Shown: one piece after another, positions 35,936 through 46,374 of the stretch
Numbering within the stretch: position 1 is the stretch's first letter
How the letters are laid out: every line of letters begins with the position of its first letter
Origin: Euclidia mi
Taxonomy: Eukaryota; Arthropoda; Insecta; Lepidoptera; Erebidae
Direction of reading: 5' to 3'
NCBI GenBank assembly: GCA_944739405.2
Contig: OX123182.2
Span: 39,495,598-39,559,597 of the forward strand
Length of the DNA: 64,000 bases
Made by a program: the position numbers and the translations under genes
Notes under the pieces: generated by a model
The model's input: the letters and a program-made list of their open reading frames with translations, nothing else
What the model was told of the DNA's origin: nothing
Database searches by the model: none

Positions 35936-37635
35936 TCTATTACTATTTATTAAAGTTTTTAAATCTTAGAAAAACGTATTAGAATTGGAACATTGTGAGC
36001 TTGAATTAACACAGCCATAGTAAAGATCAAGCAGATTAATAAATAACTGAAGATTTGATAAGAAATTCGAAAAATCAACTGACCTATATGTCGTTTTCCA
36101 TGGAAGTAACTGTTTCTTAATAAACATTTATGATTTATAAGCTTACATTTGCTAAAACATGTAAAAAAAACAAATTAATTACAATAACTTGAGAAGGGAG
36201 GCCAGCACTTCGAACCTTTTCTTTAATGCGTCGTGAGTAAAGAAAAGTAGGTAAACTAACGACCCGTCCGTTGTACGTAAAGTACATTGAAAGTAAAATG
36301 TTAATCGTAATTTTGTTACGAATAAATGTGAATAATAAACCAAAGTGTATGTAACAATAAACAAGCATTGATTAATTAATTAGTAATGGTACTTTTAATC
36401 ACTCTCACTCCCTCGGTTTAGGTACCCTAAGGTAAGCAATGCACCTTGACATTATTTGGTGATATGATAGGTAAATAAATTTAGTATTGTATTTTAATTC
36501 AGATAATTAAATTTTTAGATTAGAATTAAGATAAGCGAATTACTTGTAATGTGTAAGGTTCTATCTAGGCACCTGTTACATTTCGATTTAAAATAATCGC
36601 AATTTATTTTCCTATTCATCAATAATTGTACCTAATCATAGGCAGGTAGGTTATCCAGTTAGGTTTAGTTAGATACTAATTAGACCACAGATAAGGTTAG
36701 GATGATGATAATAATTAAACTAGTTAAAATGTGTACCTATGCAAGTTATTACATCATGCGATTAATTGCATAACTTACAGAAAGTTTTTTTAAGTAGGTG
36801 CACGTGCGCTGAACGTGGCGCGGGTGGCGTGGAGGAGCGGGGATGACGGGTGATAGTATACGTGTGTGCGTGCCACAACCACGACTATAGAGTTGTTAGG
36901 GTTGTCGAAAAAAACACAAAAAAATATTTTTTTTAGTTTTGTATGGAAAAAAAAGTTTCGCTTTCATTATTAACATTTACGCATACGATTCCAAACTTGA
37001 TATAGATAAACACCTTTAAATATTGTTGGGCCTAACTCGGACACCCTGTATACTTACTAGAATAAATTATTATGACATCTACTACCTATCCTTACCATTT
37101 TATCCTAATCATAATACTGCTTGCGTGATCAGTATAATGTATTCATTTTCATTCTAAGCACTCTGAAACTTATTTATTCTTTGGAACACCTGTAGGTACT
37201 CTTAAAATTCGAAATTATTTTGCATGAGTCTACCTACGCCCTGTGGCGGCAATCAAATAGTGTCAAATGTTGTGATTTCGGCGCGGCGGCAACGATTGTT
37301 GTATATGATTTCAAAAGAAGCCGCCGGCGCGTGTATCATAACCATGTACTTCCGAAAAGCGGCAAATTTCTTTGAGAAGTAAGTACAAAACCTTTGATGC
37401 CGCATTATCAAAGTGCCGATGGTTAAAACATAACTATGCATGCACTCAGTTTGATTTTAATGGATATTTTTTTATTCGCTATGTAGGTATGTTTATGGTA
37501 CCTATTAGTCGTAATGCGCATAGGTCTAGTTTTTCATATTCTTTGATACAGTTTTTTGCGTCTCATAGAATTCCTAAGCGTACCTATACACTGAACTGTT
37601 ACACCTAACTACTCCGTGAAATAGCGCTAAGTCCT

Positions 37636-37795
37636 AGCTGCAAGACGCAAGAGTCTTGCAGGCTTAGTCTTGTTCTTGCTCAAGTCTTGCACGATCAGTC
37701 TTGGTCTTGGTCTTGCTAAAAATACGCGGTCTTGTTCTTGGTCTTGGTCTTGCAAAAACGCAAGAACAAGACCAAGACTGCAAGACCAAGACTGA
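37636..37795. repeat. Right sub-terminal GTCTTG/CAAGAC array
   Basis: The array mirrors the left one: blocks of GTCTTGGTCTTG and GTCTTGTTCTTG, then inverted CAAGACCAAGAC units just inside the terminal repeat. Both ends share the inner orientation GTCTTG on the plus strand and the outer orientation CAAGAC. Confidence 0.85.
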
Positions 37796-37876
37796 ATTTG
37801 GGCAACACTACGCTAGACAACTCATGATCTTTATACCTAATTAGAATTATATAGATACTTTGCCTTTTTCAGTTAA

Positions 37877-38082
37877 TCTTAATATATAAAATCCTTGCGT
37901 TACTGACTGACTGACAGACACGCTACAGCCGAAACAATTGGGCGCAGGAAGCTGAAATTTGGCAAGTATGTTCCTTGGGGACCGTAGGGGTGCACTAAGA
38001 AGGGATTTCCCGAAATTCCTACGGGATCGGCCAAAACGGGTAAATTACAAAAAATGCAGGCGTAGCTGCAGGCGTCATCTAG
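37877..38082 (+). mobile_element. Short Helitron-like repeat, well-preserved copy
   Basis: This 206-bp copy starts TCTTAATATATAAAATCC at 37877 after A and ends GGCGTCATCTAG at 38082 before T. It contains ACGCTACAGCCGAAAC and GGACCGTAGGGGTGCACTA. It serves as the reference copy for the family in this window. It sits in the 3' UTR of the LINE and so is younger than it. Confidence 0.82.
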
Positions 38083-38880
38083 TCTTTATATAATATTTCT
38101 AGTTCTTTTAAATTACTGTTCATGTATTATTAGGTCATTCAACTTACTACATTTACATTTGCTTTGTTGTTCCACAAATTTTATTACAGTTTTACTGCAC
38201 TGTAAGATGAAGATAACTCGTGATCATGGCCTGTAAACTAATGTTTTTGTAATTTTGTGCATTCATATAAAGCCACTTCTGTAACATACATTTCCACCAT
38301 AATTCTGAACATGGTCGCAAGTTGCCTACATTATAAGACGTAAGTGGATGCTCCTGTTACACAATATTCACACTGGAAGGCTAATTATGGGACTTAATTT
38401 AGTTAATGCATTAATTTCTAAAGTATTATGTCTGTAGCTAAGTAATTACTATTTACAAGTAATAAAGTACAATGTGAAACAGTTGCAGCTCCTTACAAAA
38501 ATAAAATACATATGTACCATAATATTGGCGATTCAAAAGAGTGGCCACGAGTTTTATTGCCCGTTCTTTCTCGTGGTTCTACCTATTGCCTTGCGAACGA
38601 GGCAGTAAATGTAAATGTAGAAGCATTAAGTCATCCGATTTAAAAAATTAACGTTCATAAGCGTCACCTTGTGACCTAGATGAATAAACGATTTTGACTT
38701 TGACTTTATGAGTGACAGATAATAGGAACAGAGTGAACCCGTTGAAACCGTTCTATATTATTATTACTTGTTTAATTTCTACTTATAAATAAAATCCAAT
38801 TCAACATTTCTTGTTTTCTTCTTTTATTGTTATTACCACGTTACGTTATAAACTGGCGACGCGTAACTTTTAATAAAAAA

Positions 38881-39507
38881 CTAGCTTTTGCCCGCTGCTT
38901 CGCACGCGTAAATTACGATTAGATAAAATATTTTGTACAAACACCGGAGGGTTCTAGGAACATACATTTTTTTTTTAATTGTGCCTCTTCAATCGTGAAG
39001 GTTGGCCGTCAGTTTCTTATATTAGTCTCTATCTGAAGCCAGTCGGAACAGCTGTTCGACGGAGGCAATGCCGGTCCACTCCCGGATGTTCCGCAGCCAT
39101 GATTTTTTCCTTCGCCCAGCGCGTCTCTTTCCCTCCACTTTGCCCATCATTATCAGCTGCAGCAGCGTGTATCTATCATTTCTGAGCACGTGTCTGAGAT
39201 ACTGTATCTAGCGCCTTTTGATAGATGGCATCATTTTCCGGGACATATGAACGCGCTGAAGCACGGTTTCATTTTTGACCTTCTGTGTCCAACTTATGCG
39301 CAACATGCAACGGTAGCACCACATCTCAAATGCCTGTAGACGTCTTGTAGTGTTCTCTTTCAAGGTCCACGTTTCGCAACCATACAGACAGAGATACAGG
39401 AGAGATACAGGAACATACATGCTAAATTGAATATTTTTGCGCCCAGTAATTTCGGCTGTAATATATCTGTCAGTCAGTCAGTAACGAAAAGATTTTATAT
39501 ACACAGA
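38881..39507 (-). mobile_element. Helitron-like repeat split by a LINE
   Basis: The minus-strand 3' end CTAG is at 38884-38881, preceded by the typical GCGAAGCAGCGGGCAAAAG hairpin. The 5' end is near 39507 (TCTGTGTATATAAAATC on the minus strand). The GACTGACTGACAGA and AGCCGAAATTACTGG blocks identify the family. A LINE fragment with its own target duplication (38956-39420) splits it. Confidence 0.72.
38968..39408 (-). mobile_element. 5'-truncated LINE with 12-bp target duplication
   Basis: AGGAACATACAT occurs at 38956-38967 and 39409-39420. The insert starts with a T run on the plus strand (the poly(A) tail of a minus-strand copy). It encodes, on the minus strand, LCLYGCETWTLKENTTRRLQ, MWCYRCMLRISWTQKV and EGKRRAGRRKKSWLRNI. 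This is the C-terminus of an RTE-like endonuclease-reverse transcriptase of the kind abundant in Lepidoptera. It is frame-broken near 39210 and not functional. Confidence 0.85.
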
Positions 39508-39773
39508 TTGAAGTGATTCCATTAAAAAAATAAAAGTTGTTACACAAACTCTGAATCCCTTTTAGTCCCTCTTAGGGGATTATTTCCAAAATAAATGTCT
39601 TTGTGTTCGCTTACGTCATTTGCGGATCCAATAAACAAAGTATGAAGTTAATCCCTTGAAGGCATTAATAGTTCCATGCAAATTATGACTCCCCTTTTTA
39701 TTCACTCACATAAGAATTTCCAAAAAGACTTTCTTAGTGTTCACTAACTTAATTTGAGGAACCAATAGGTATA

Positions 39774-40342
39774 TATGGGCGCACTGAGATGGTTCGTTAA
39801 AGCATAAACGTAGAGCAGAGCCATCTAGATGGCTAAATGATAACTAACCCGGAAGATAATATTATTTTAATGTAATTTTAACTAAATAACCAGTAAAATA
39901 TTAATTGCATTTGCTTGTAATTAATATTATATAAATTGTGTTACATTTCTGTATTTACATATATTTCTTGACGCTGTATTGGTTTATATTGTCTTTAAAT
40001 AGTTAGTCGCCCGCCAACACATTTTGGTAATTAATATTATAACTAATTAAATTTATCAAGACGTATTTCGACGCTTTAGCTAAAGTAACTGGAATTCTAT
40101 ATTGTTTCTTAATTATAAAGATTAATTGAAAGTTCATACATACGATAATATAAATCTTGCAATTAAATGTATAATGTTTTGATACCGGGTAAGCTGATGC
40201 GGCGGCGGGCGGCCATGACACTTTTTCATCGGACTGTTGTTAACTTCATCTCAAGATTAAAATGCAGTTTTCAGTAAATTTGTGTGGTTTTAATTTGTGG
40301 ATCCTCTGGGGGTGTCCTGATGATGGTGCCACGGCGCCGAAA
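39774..40342. repeat. Left 569-bp direct terminal repeat
   Basis: The repeat starts TATGGGCGCACTGAGATGG and ends GTGCCACGGCGCCGAAA. It is AT-rich in the middle with GC-rich ends. A GCGGCGGCGGGCGGCCATG block lies about 145 bp from the end. The 72-codon minus-strand frame inside (40003-40221) recurs identically in the right copy because the DNA is identical, not because it is a gene. Confidence 0.85.
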
Positions 40343-43300
40343 GCAGCGGTGGGATCAGCGCCCCCTAAGAGACATCGAGAAATACATTTGGCGCGAAAGT
40401 AATGGATCTCTTGGCTTGGCCGCCAATACCAATGATGACCTGAAGACTGATGCGACAAGCACTTAGAAGCCGTGTTTAGCGCTTGTCAACCCTGATCGGA
40501 GACGGCACGGTGTGTCGGACTGTCGGAGATTTGGCGAGCACGTCTACACATGCACGTGAGGCCACATACGAGCGAAAGCGACTACGCCAGTCACCGGGGT
40601 GTGCTGTGGCGCGATTCGCGAACGCTGTTCTGCTTTGAGTTCTACCAGAGATTGCAGATGCGGGTTGTTGATGCACTGACAGAGGTATTTATCCAGAGCT
40701 GATATGATTAGAGTTTTTGAGAAACATCCTTTATCATTTTATAAATTATGGTGCTGTTTGTTTACATGATTACCTTTTGCCGCAGTAAGGATTACCAGAT
40801 AAACATACAGTGAAAATTAAGTACCTAATTGTTGTTTATCCACGTTTGGTACTTAACAGTGCTACTGTGCTTATAGTCATGTTATGCCGTCGACCATGTC
40901 GGAAAGCTTCTGTATAACTCGACATCAGAGATGGTCACACACTTATTAAGTTATTACCTACACAAGAAAGAGAAAATAACTTTGTTGTTATGTGGAGTAT
41001 GTGGTTCTACTAATGTAATTATTAGTAAAGAACAGTATAACTGCTCTTTTCAAGTTGAAGCTCTGATATAGATCCATTGTATAAATTACCTGATTTGCTT
41101 TCAGTTTAAATAAGCTAAATTGATGCGCTGAATATGCATTCAATTGGTAGTCAATAGGTTATCTCAATGGTAAAACATTAAAACTAATATTTGTAAAGTT
41201 ACAAAATAGGTTTTGCTATATATTTGTGGACTCTGTATGTAGGTGCCTACATGATTCCCTTTTAACATAATGTTGAAATTGTTATGTCAACTTTGAGGTC
41301 AAGTTAAGGTAATATAATAACAGACAACGGAACCCAACTTAATTATCTTAATATTTGTCGTTTAATTTTAAACCTGTATGGAATGATTTGTCCTAACCAT
41401 AATGATAAGTACTTGCTTAACCCAAACTACTGTAGCTGGAAACATGAGATCTGGATAGTGATTCCTTTATGGCCATAGGCATTCACTTAGGTTCTATAAT
41501 AGTCCACCTCTAAGCATTTTAGGTTGAAAGTCTTAAGACAGATGACTGCTAACCTTTTATAAATTTCAAGCCTTAGTGTTATACTTGGTAAATACAATTT
41601 ATTTTATTTGTGAGTTCATTTGTAAAGTTAGTGGCATCTATATTCAAGATGACAATCAGTGATAAACCAATAAAATTTAGTGCCAACCTTATTGCTTAGC
41701 TTTTGTGGGATACAAGACAGTTAGGAATATGATTATTATGATAATGATGTGGGTTTAAAGAACATGATGTGAAAATCCATGTCTCTTTTCCCATTTAGCA
41801 GTATCTATTCTGAGCAAATAAAAGTAATTGTATGAACTACTCATGCTTTATTTCCAAGTCAGTTATGATTAGAGTCAGTTTGAGTTTATTTATTCAGATA
41901 AACAATTATTAGTTGTGTATGAATGAATAAGAATTACATTAACATCACATGTTAACAGTTTAAAATAAATATTGACATTATTTAGAAAAATCTTCTTAAA
42001 TATAATGTCAAATAGATATAAACTCACCACCATATTTACTATACACATTAATAAATAATAAAACAAAATATAAAATTAAAGTTGAATTACCTAATGAAAG
42101 AGTAAATGTGTAGAGAAATCATAAATAAAAACATTTATTTCAGAAGAAAGGTCTATTTATATAAATAAAATGTTAAATTCATTATAAAATACCAATATCT
42201 GAATGACTTTATTAACTTTTATATTATGGTTGATTGTAGTAAATTCCTTTACTGAGCGGAATCATTTTTAGAAATAAGAAAGCACTAATCTTGCTTTGAA
42301 ATACCGGTATCTTGTAAATTTCTCTTTTATGGCTCAATGGGCAAACAGAGAATTTCACAGCTTGCACTATACTTAAAAATATTCAATAATGGATTCAACT
42401 TGTTCTTACATGAGTAATAATTATAGAACTGGTATTTTTGAAATCCTTGAATCTACAGCATGGTTTGAAATCATTTCATATTTATGATCATCATCCACAG
42501 TCTGACTGTTCACGGCTGAACATAGGCCTCTCCTTGTTATCGCCATATTGTTTTCCTGTTTGATGTGAATAAAACTTATTTTGAATATATTAAGTTTTAA
42601 CTGTTTTATCAAAATTACAAATGGGTATCCTGATAACTTTAATATTTGATTATCTAAAATGGCACTGTCAGACAGAACCTGAGAAAATTCAGTGTCTTTA
42701 GTATTTTACCTTAGGTGTAAAATATGGGATCTAACACTGTTGTAGCAAAGCTAACTTACAGACCAACGCACATGTTGAACATGCCTGATATATAGATATA
42801 GCCTAATAGGCCGCACCACTTTGCAAGAGTAGAATTTTATTTCATCTACAGTTACAAAGGTTCATGGAACTAATACTTGGGTGGGAAATGTTGCCCACCA
42901 CCTGCCTTTTGAGTGTTACAGGTTGAAGATGACATCCTGGCAGATGACCTGGACTTAGCATGAAGAGAGGATGGACGAGCGGTCCTTTACTGATTAATAT
43001 GTATGGATGACGGTGGCCCACCCCTTTGACGTCGGTTGTTTCGTCTGTGGGCTATGCGCACACATTCCGCATGAGCGCTGTACTAAGCTAGACTCCAGCA
43101 TTGTTTACTAACCTTTGTTGCTGATCAATATCAACAACTGTATGAGCAGTCGACCGTATGGGCGTATAATGACTAAACTGTATTTTTGTAACTGTGTTTC
43201 ATATGACTATGTTTTATATAAGTTACTGAGTTTTATATAACTGCTCTATATAACCGTGTTTTCTATAACTGTGGTTTCTATAAATGTGTTTTATATAAAT

Positions 43301-44735
43301 GTTTTTTTTAATATAAAATAATGTTTTATAGAACTGTGTTCTCCGTAACTGTGTTTTTGAAACTGATTTTATGACAGTGTTATTGTATTTGTGTTATTTT
43401 TTCTGTGCTCTTTTAATTGTGATATTGTCATTTTGTTGAGGGCTATATCCCAGAATGGGTGATGCCTGTTGTTTGAATGGCTAGACCCGGGATGGGTGAT
43501 GCCGTTTGTGGGCTAGATCCCTATGTTGGTGATGCCACAAGTTGGCTTAGCCATGGGTGATGCCTGATGTTTGGGTGGCTGAACCCGGGATGGGTGATGC
43601 CGTGTGTTGGCTAGAACCCGTGATGGGTGATGCCGTGTGTTGGCTAGAACCCGTGATGGGTGATGCCGTGTGTTGGCTAGATCCCGTGATGGGTGATGCC
43701 GTGTGTTGGCTAGAACCCGTGATGGGTGATGCCGTGTGTTGGCTAGTTCCCGTGATGGGTGATGCCGTGTGTTGGCTAGAACCCGTGATGGGTGATGCCG
43801 TGTGTTGGCTAGATCCCGTGATGGGTGATGCCGTGTGTTGGCTAGATCCCGTAATGGGTGATGCCGTTTGTGTGCTAGATCCCTATGTCGGTGATGCCAC
43901 AAGTTGGCTTAGCCATGGGTGATGCCTGATGTTTGTAAGGCTAGATCCGAGGTGGATGATGCCTGTGGTTTGGAAGGCTAGACTCAAGATGAGCGATTGC
44001 CTGTTATTAATGTTGTAAACTATTTGTTTGAATAGTATGTTTATTAATGTGAGAATCTGTTTGAGAATTGAACTGTCCCTTGTGGTTCAGTTGTTACCAT
44101 CTCTGTTTGTTAATTTTATGCAAGCTATAATTTTTAACTTTCGTTATTATGTGTGTGTGTAAACATATAATTGCAACTGAGATAACTGTTTGATAATATT
44201 GTACTGTCTGCTGATGGTGAAATTGTTTACATTTTGTTTATAAAGTACTTTGTTAAAGCTGCAATACTTTATTTATTTATTGTGATCACTATATTAACTT
44301 GGAAGTTTACTGTTTAAATCTAGAGAATTATTGCTGATTTTGTATTGTTTACTGATACCACATTGGTAACTGCCAGTAACTGTCTGCTGATAACAGTTCA
44401 CTGATAATAACTGTGTGTTGATGTCTAAACTGTTTACTTTTTCGTTTATTCTATACTTTTGTACAACCTGTAATTCAGTTTTGTATTGTCATTGTATGAG
44501 GTTGTCATTGTGATAATAACTTGTTGCTTGCTCTAGCATGATGTGACTGGATAAGATTATATTGTGATAGTAACTTGGTGCTTGCTCTAGCATGTGACTG
44601 GTTAAGATTATAACTACACATCTTAAAGAAGCACACCAGTAATTTATCAATTACCCACCTGGATGTAGAGTCATAAAAACTTTATAATTAGTAATTTTGC
44701 AAGCGCAGAGAGCGCGCTTGTTGTCAGTATGGCCG
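40343..44735. other. Non-coding interior of the direct-repeat element
   Basis: No reverse transcriptase, integrase, transposase or capsid motif is seen in any frame. The content is AT-rich unique DNA, a SINE/LINE tail relic near 42480-42545 (ACATAGGCCTCTCC), degenerate TATAACTGTGTTTT repeats (43170-43400), the 33-bp minisatellite (43447-43990), and a local duplication of CTTGCTCTAGCATG near 44530-44600. Confidence 0.6.
43447..43990. repeat. 33-bp minisatellite
   Basis: Units of GGGTGATGCCGTGTGTTGGC plus TAGAACCCGTGAT repeat about nine times almost perfectly between 43590 and 43860, with degenerate units either side. The 33-bp period is a multiple of 3, so frames stay open on both strands (for example GDAVCWLEPVM repeats). 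There is no other evidence of translation. Confidence 0.92.
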
Positions 44736-45304
44736 TATGGGCGCACTGAGATGGTTCGTTAAAGCATAAACGTAGAGCAGAGCCATCTAGATGGCTAAAT
44801 GATAACTAACCCGGAAGATAATATTATTTTAATGTAATTTTAACTAAATAACCAGTAAAATATTAATTGCATTTGCTTGTAATTAATATTATATAAATTG
44901 TGTTACATTTCTGTATTTACATATATTTCTTGACGCTGTATTGGTTTATATTGTCTTTAAATAGTTAGTCGCCCGCCAACACATTTTGGTAATTAATATT
45001 ATAACTAATTAAATTTATCAAGACGTATTTCGACGCTTTAGCTAAAGTAACTGGAATTCTATATTGTTTCTTAATTATAAAGATTAATTGAAAGTTCATA
45101 CATACGATAATATAAATCTTGCAATTAAATGTATAATGTTTTGATACCGGGTAAGCTGATGCGGCGGCGGGCGGCCATGACACTTTTTCATCGGACTGTT
45201 GTTAACTTCATCTCAAGATTAAAATGCAGTTTTCAGTAAATTTGTGTGGTTTTAATTTGTGGATCCTCTGGGGGTGTCCTGATGATGGTGCCACGGCGCC
45301 GAAA
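44736..45304. repeat. Right 569-bp direct terminal repeat
   Basis: This is the second copy, identical to the left repeat in all blocks compared by eye. It is followed by TATACAAAG, which continues the interrupted Helitron-like unit. Confidence 0.85.
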
Positions 45305-45544
45305 TATACAAAGTTTGAAGTTAATCCATTGAGGGAATAAAAAGTTTCATACAAATTTTGACAACCATTTTAACCCCTTTAGGGGCAGATTTTCCAAAAA
45401 TCCTCTTTTAGTGTGCCCCTACACACTTCAAGGGACATACATGCTAAATTTCATTTACTTGCGCTCAATTGTTTCGGCTGTAGCGTGTCTGTCAGTCAAT
45501 CAGTAACGCAAGGATTTTATAAACAGACAGATTATACAAATAAA

Positions 45545-45800
45545 TAATATTTGACTGCCTCCGTGGTACAGTGGATAGCGTATGCGTCTGCCAAACGGGA
45601 GGTTTCGAGTTTGATTCCCGGGTCGGGTAAAAGTATTGCTGAGTTTTTCCCAATTCTCAGAAGCAGCGCGGAGTCTGCCAATGTGCTCGGTGACAGCAAT
45701 AGGCTCGCCCTCTATTACGTGTGAGCTAATATGCAACATGGAGAAATGGTGTCATATTACACATCTGCCTACCCCTTCGGGGATACAGGAGACTATAAAA
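45545..45800 (+). mobile_element. tRNA-derived SINE with clear pol III boxes
   Basis: The head contains an A box (TGGTACAGTGGATAGCG) and a B box (GTTTCGAGTTTGATTCCCG), spaced as in a tRNA gene. The CAGAAGCAGCGCGGAGTC and CTGCCTACCCCTTCGGGGA tail blocks, shared with the composite SINEs, follow. It lacks the CCGTGTGG head present at 32323, so it represents the simple form. The minus-strand open frame at 45500-45739 is an artefact. Confidence 0.8.
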
Positions 45801-45889
45801 AAATAAACAAACTGTCTGTAATCTCAAAATAATTGTATTGCGTATTGTTGCTAACCCGTTTTATTTTGATAGGTTTTCTGTCTGTATAT

Positions 45890-46002
45890 TTATTCAGGGT
45901 AATCTTAAAAATGATTTAGATGCGTATTTTACTAATGGTTCATGAAAACTCTCGGACAAACTATAAAAATTTCATTTAGGCGTAGCTGCTTGCAAAAGCT
46001 AG
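45890..46002 (+). mobile_element. Helitron 3'-end fragment
   Basis: GGCGTAGCTGCTTGCAAAAG then CTAG at 45999-46002, before T, gives the hairpin and terminus. The upstream part (CTCGGACAAACTATAAAAAT) is degraded and the 5' end is not recognisable. Confidence 0.55.
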
Positions 46003-46269
46003 TTAAAATTAAATGAGTCAAGGATTCCGTCGCAGTATACATTTTTATATCTCAGCGACATTGTAAAAAAATGTAAAATAAATTCTCCATGTTCAAAAAC
46101 CCTTTCTTAGTATTTTAGGTTAAAGAAATGAGAGAAGCCTTGGTCAGCAGTTAGACAAAGCATATAACTGATAAAAAGTGCTTACATGCTTAAAAACAAA
46201 TGAAAATAGCAAAATAACGGTTCTAAGTATTTTGATTTATATTGGTCATATAAAAATCATCCCACAATT

Positions 46270-46329
46270 TAGTTAGCGAATATGAAGAGCGCTTAGACTC
46301 ATCTAAGCGCTCTTCATTTTCACTAACTA
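46270..46329. repeat. 28-bp inverted repeat, near perfect
   Basis: The arms from TAGTTAGCGAATATGAAGAG at 46270 and the complement ending at 46329 match except at two positions, with a 4-base loop CTCA. It is non-coding. It resembles the hairpins at 10397-10475 and 4641-4688 in form but not in sequence. Confidence 0.8.
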
Positions 46330-46374
46330 AAACTTAAATAAATTTAAATGCACATCAGGGTCGATGAACAAAAA

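Larger units (their letters stand above)
35771..37810. mobile_element. hAT-like non-autonomous element with sub-terminal GTCTTG arrays
   Basis: The element is 2,040 bp, bounded by 15-bp perfect terminal inverted repeats TAGTGTTGCCCAAAT (35771-35785) and its complement (37796-37810). An 8-bp target duplication CGCTAGAC lies at 35763-35770 and 37811-37818; 8 bp is the hAT length. Directly inside each end lies an array of GTCTTG/CAAGAC hexamers. The interior has no transposase-like reading frame; the longest frames are under 80 codons. It inserted immediately after the stop region of the LINE at 33477-38708. hAT assignment is from duplication length and end structure only; TAGTG rather than CAGNG termini is slightly atypical. 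Confidence 0.8.
33477..38708 (+). mobile_element. LINE (CR1/Jockey-group-like), 5'-truncated, split by three insertions
   Basis: Coding similarity starts near 33480 (ETWRIINNETGRA) in the inter-domain region before the RT. RT blocks follow: LRPISILPAFSKIFEKILL, then motif A in VFCDLSKAFDCV and motif C in LFADDTSLIFKV. The frame is broken several times before 34400. After the nested LINE at 34612-35084 it resumes with DTVDSTVFLGITLDNKLQWG and ends GYYTINDYF near 35773. The 3' UTR is interrupted by the hAT-like element (35771-37810) and a mini-Helitron (37877-38082). It ends GATTTTGACTTTGACTTT near 38708, a typical tail for this group. It is dead, but its integrity across the insertions shows the order of events. 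Confidence 0.85.
39774..45304. mobile_element. 5.5-kb non-coding element with identical 569-bp direct terminal repeats (LARD-like)
   Basis: The repeats at 39774-40342 and 44736-45304 are identical in every block I compared. They enclose 4,393 bp with no gag, pol or transposase frames. The whole inserted into a Helitron-like repeat with a probable 4-bp duplication TATA. Long identical direct termini and a non-coding body fit a large retrotransposon derivative (LARD), with the repeats as LTRs. Against this, the repeat ends in GCCGAAA rather than CA, and no convincing primer-binding site or polypurine tract is visible. Orientation is unknown. Identity of the termini implies very recent insertion or gene conversion. 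Confidence 0.7.
39508..45531 (-). mobile_element. Helitron-like copy with tandem units, split by the 5.5-kb direct-repeat element
   Basis: The left part (39508-39773) holds two of the ~135-bp units (TTTGAGGAACCAATA, AAGTATGAAGTTAATCCC). The right part (45305-45531) continues TATACAAAGTTTGAAGTTAA and ends at the minus-strand 5' terminus near 45531 (GTAACGCAAGGATTTTAT). Between them lies the element at 39774-45304. The two parts join smoothly at TATA, which fixes the boundaries of the inserted element. Confidence 0.7.

Noticed and set aside
40003..40221. Conserved 72-codon protein found twice (also 44965-45183)
   Set aside because: The identity comes from the perfect DNA repeat; it includes no motif and no coding bias.
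43590..43860. CRISPR-like direct repeats
   Set aside because: Units are contiguous without unique spacers and the genome is eukaryotic.
43513..43922. Repeat-protein genes on both strands
   Set aside because: The frames are produced by a 33-bp minisatellite (a multiple of 3); no start or splice context and no codon bias.
45545..45640. tRNA gene (A and B boxes present)
   Set aside because: It continues into a SINE body and tail shared with other copies, and does not fold into a full cloverleaf with a proper acceptor stem.
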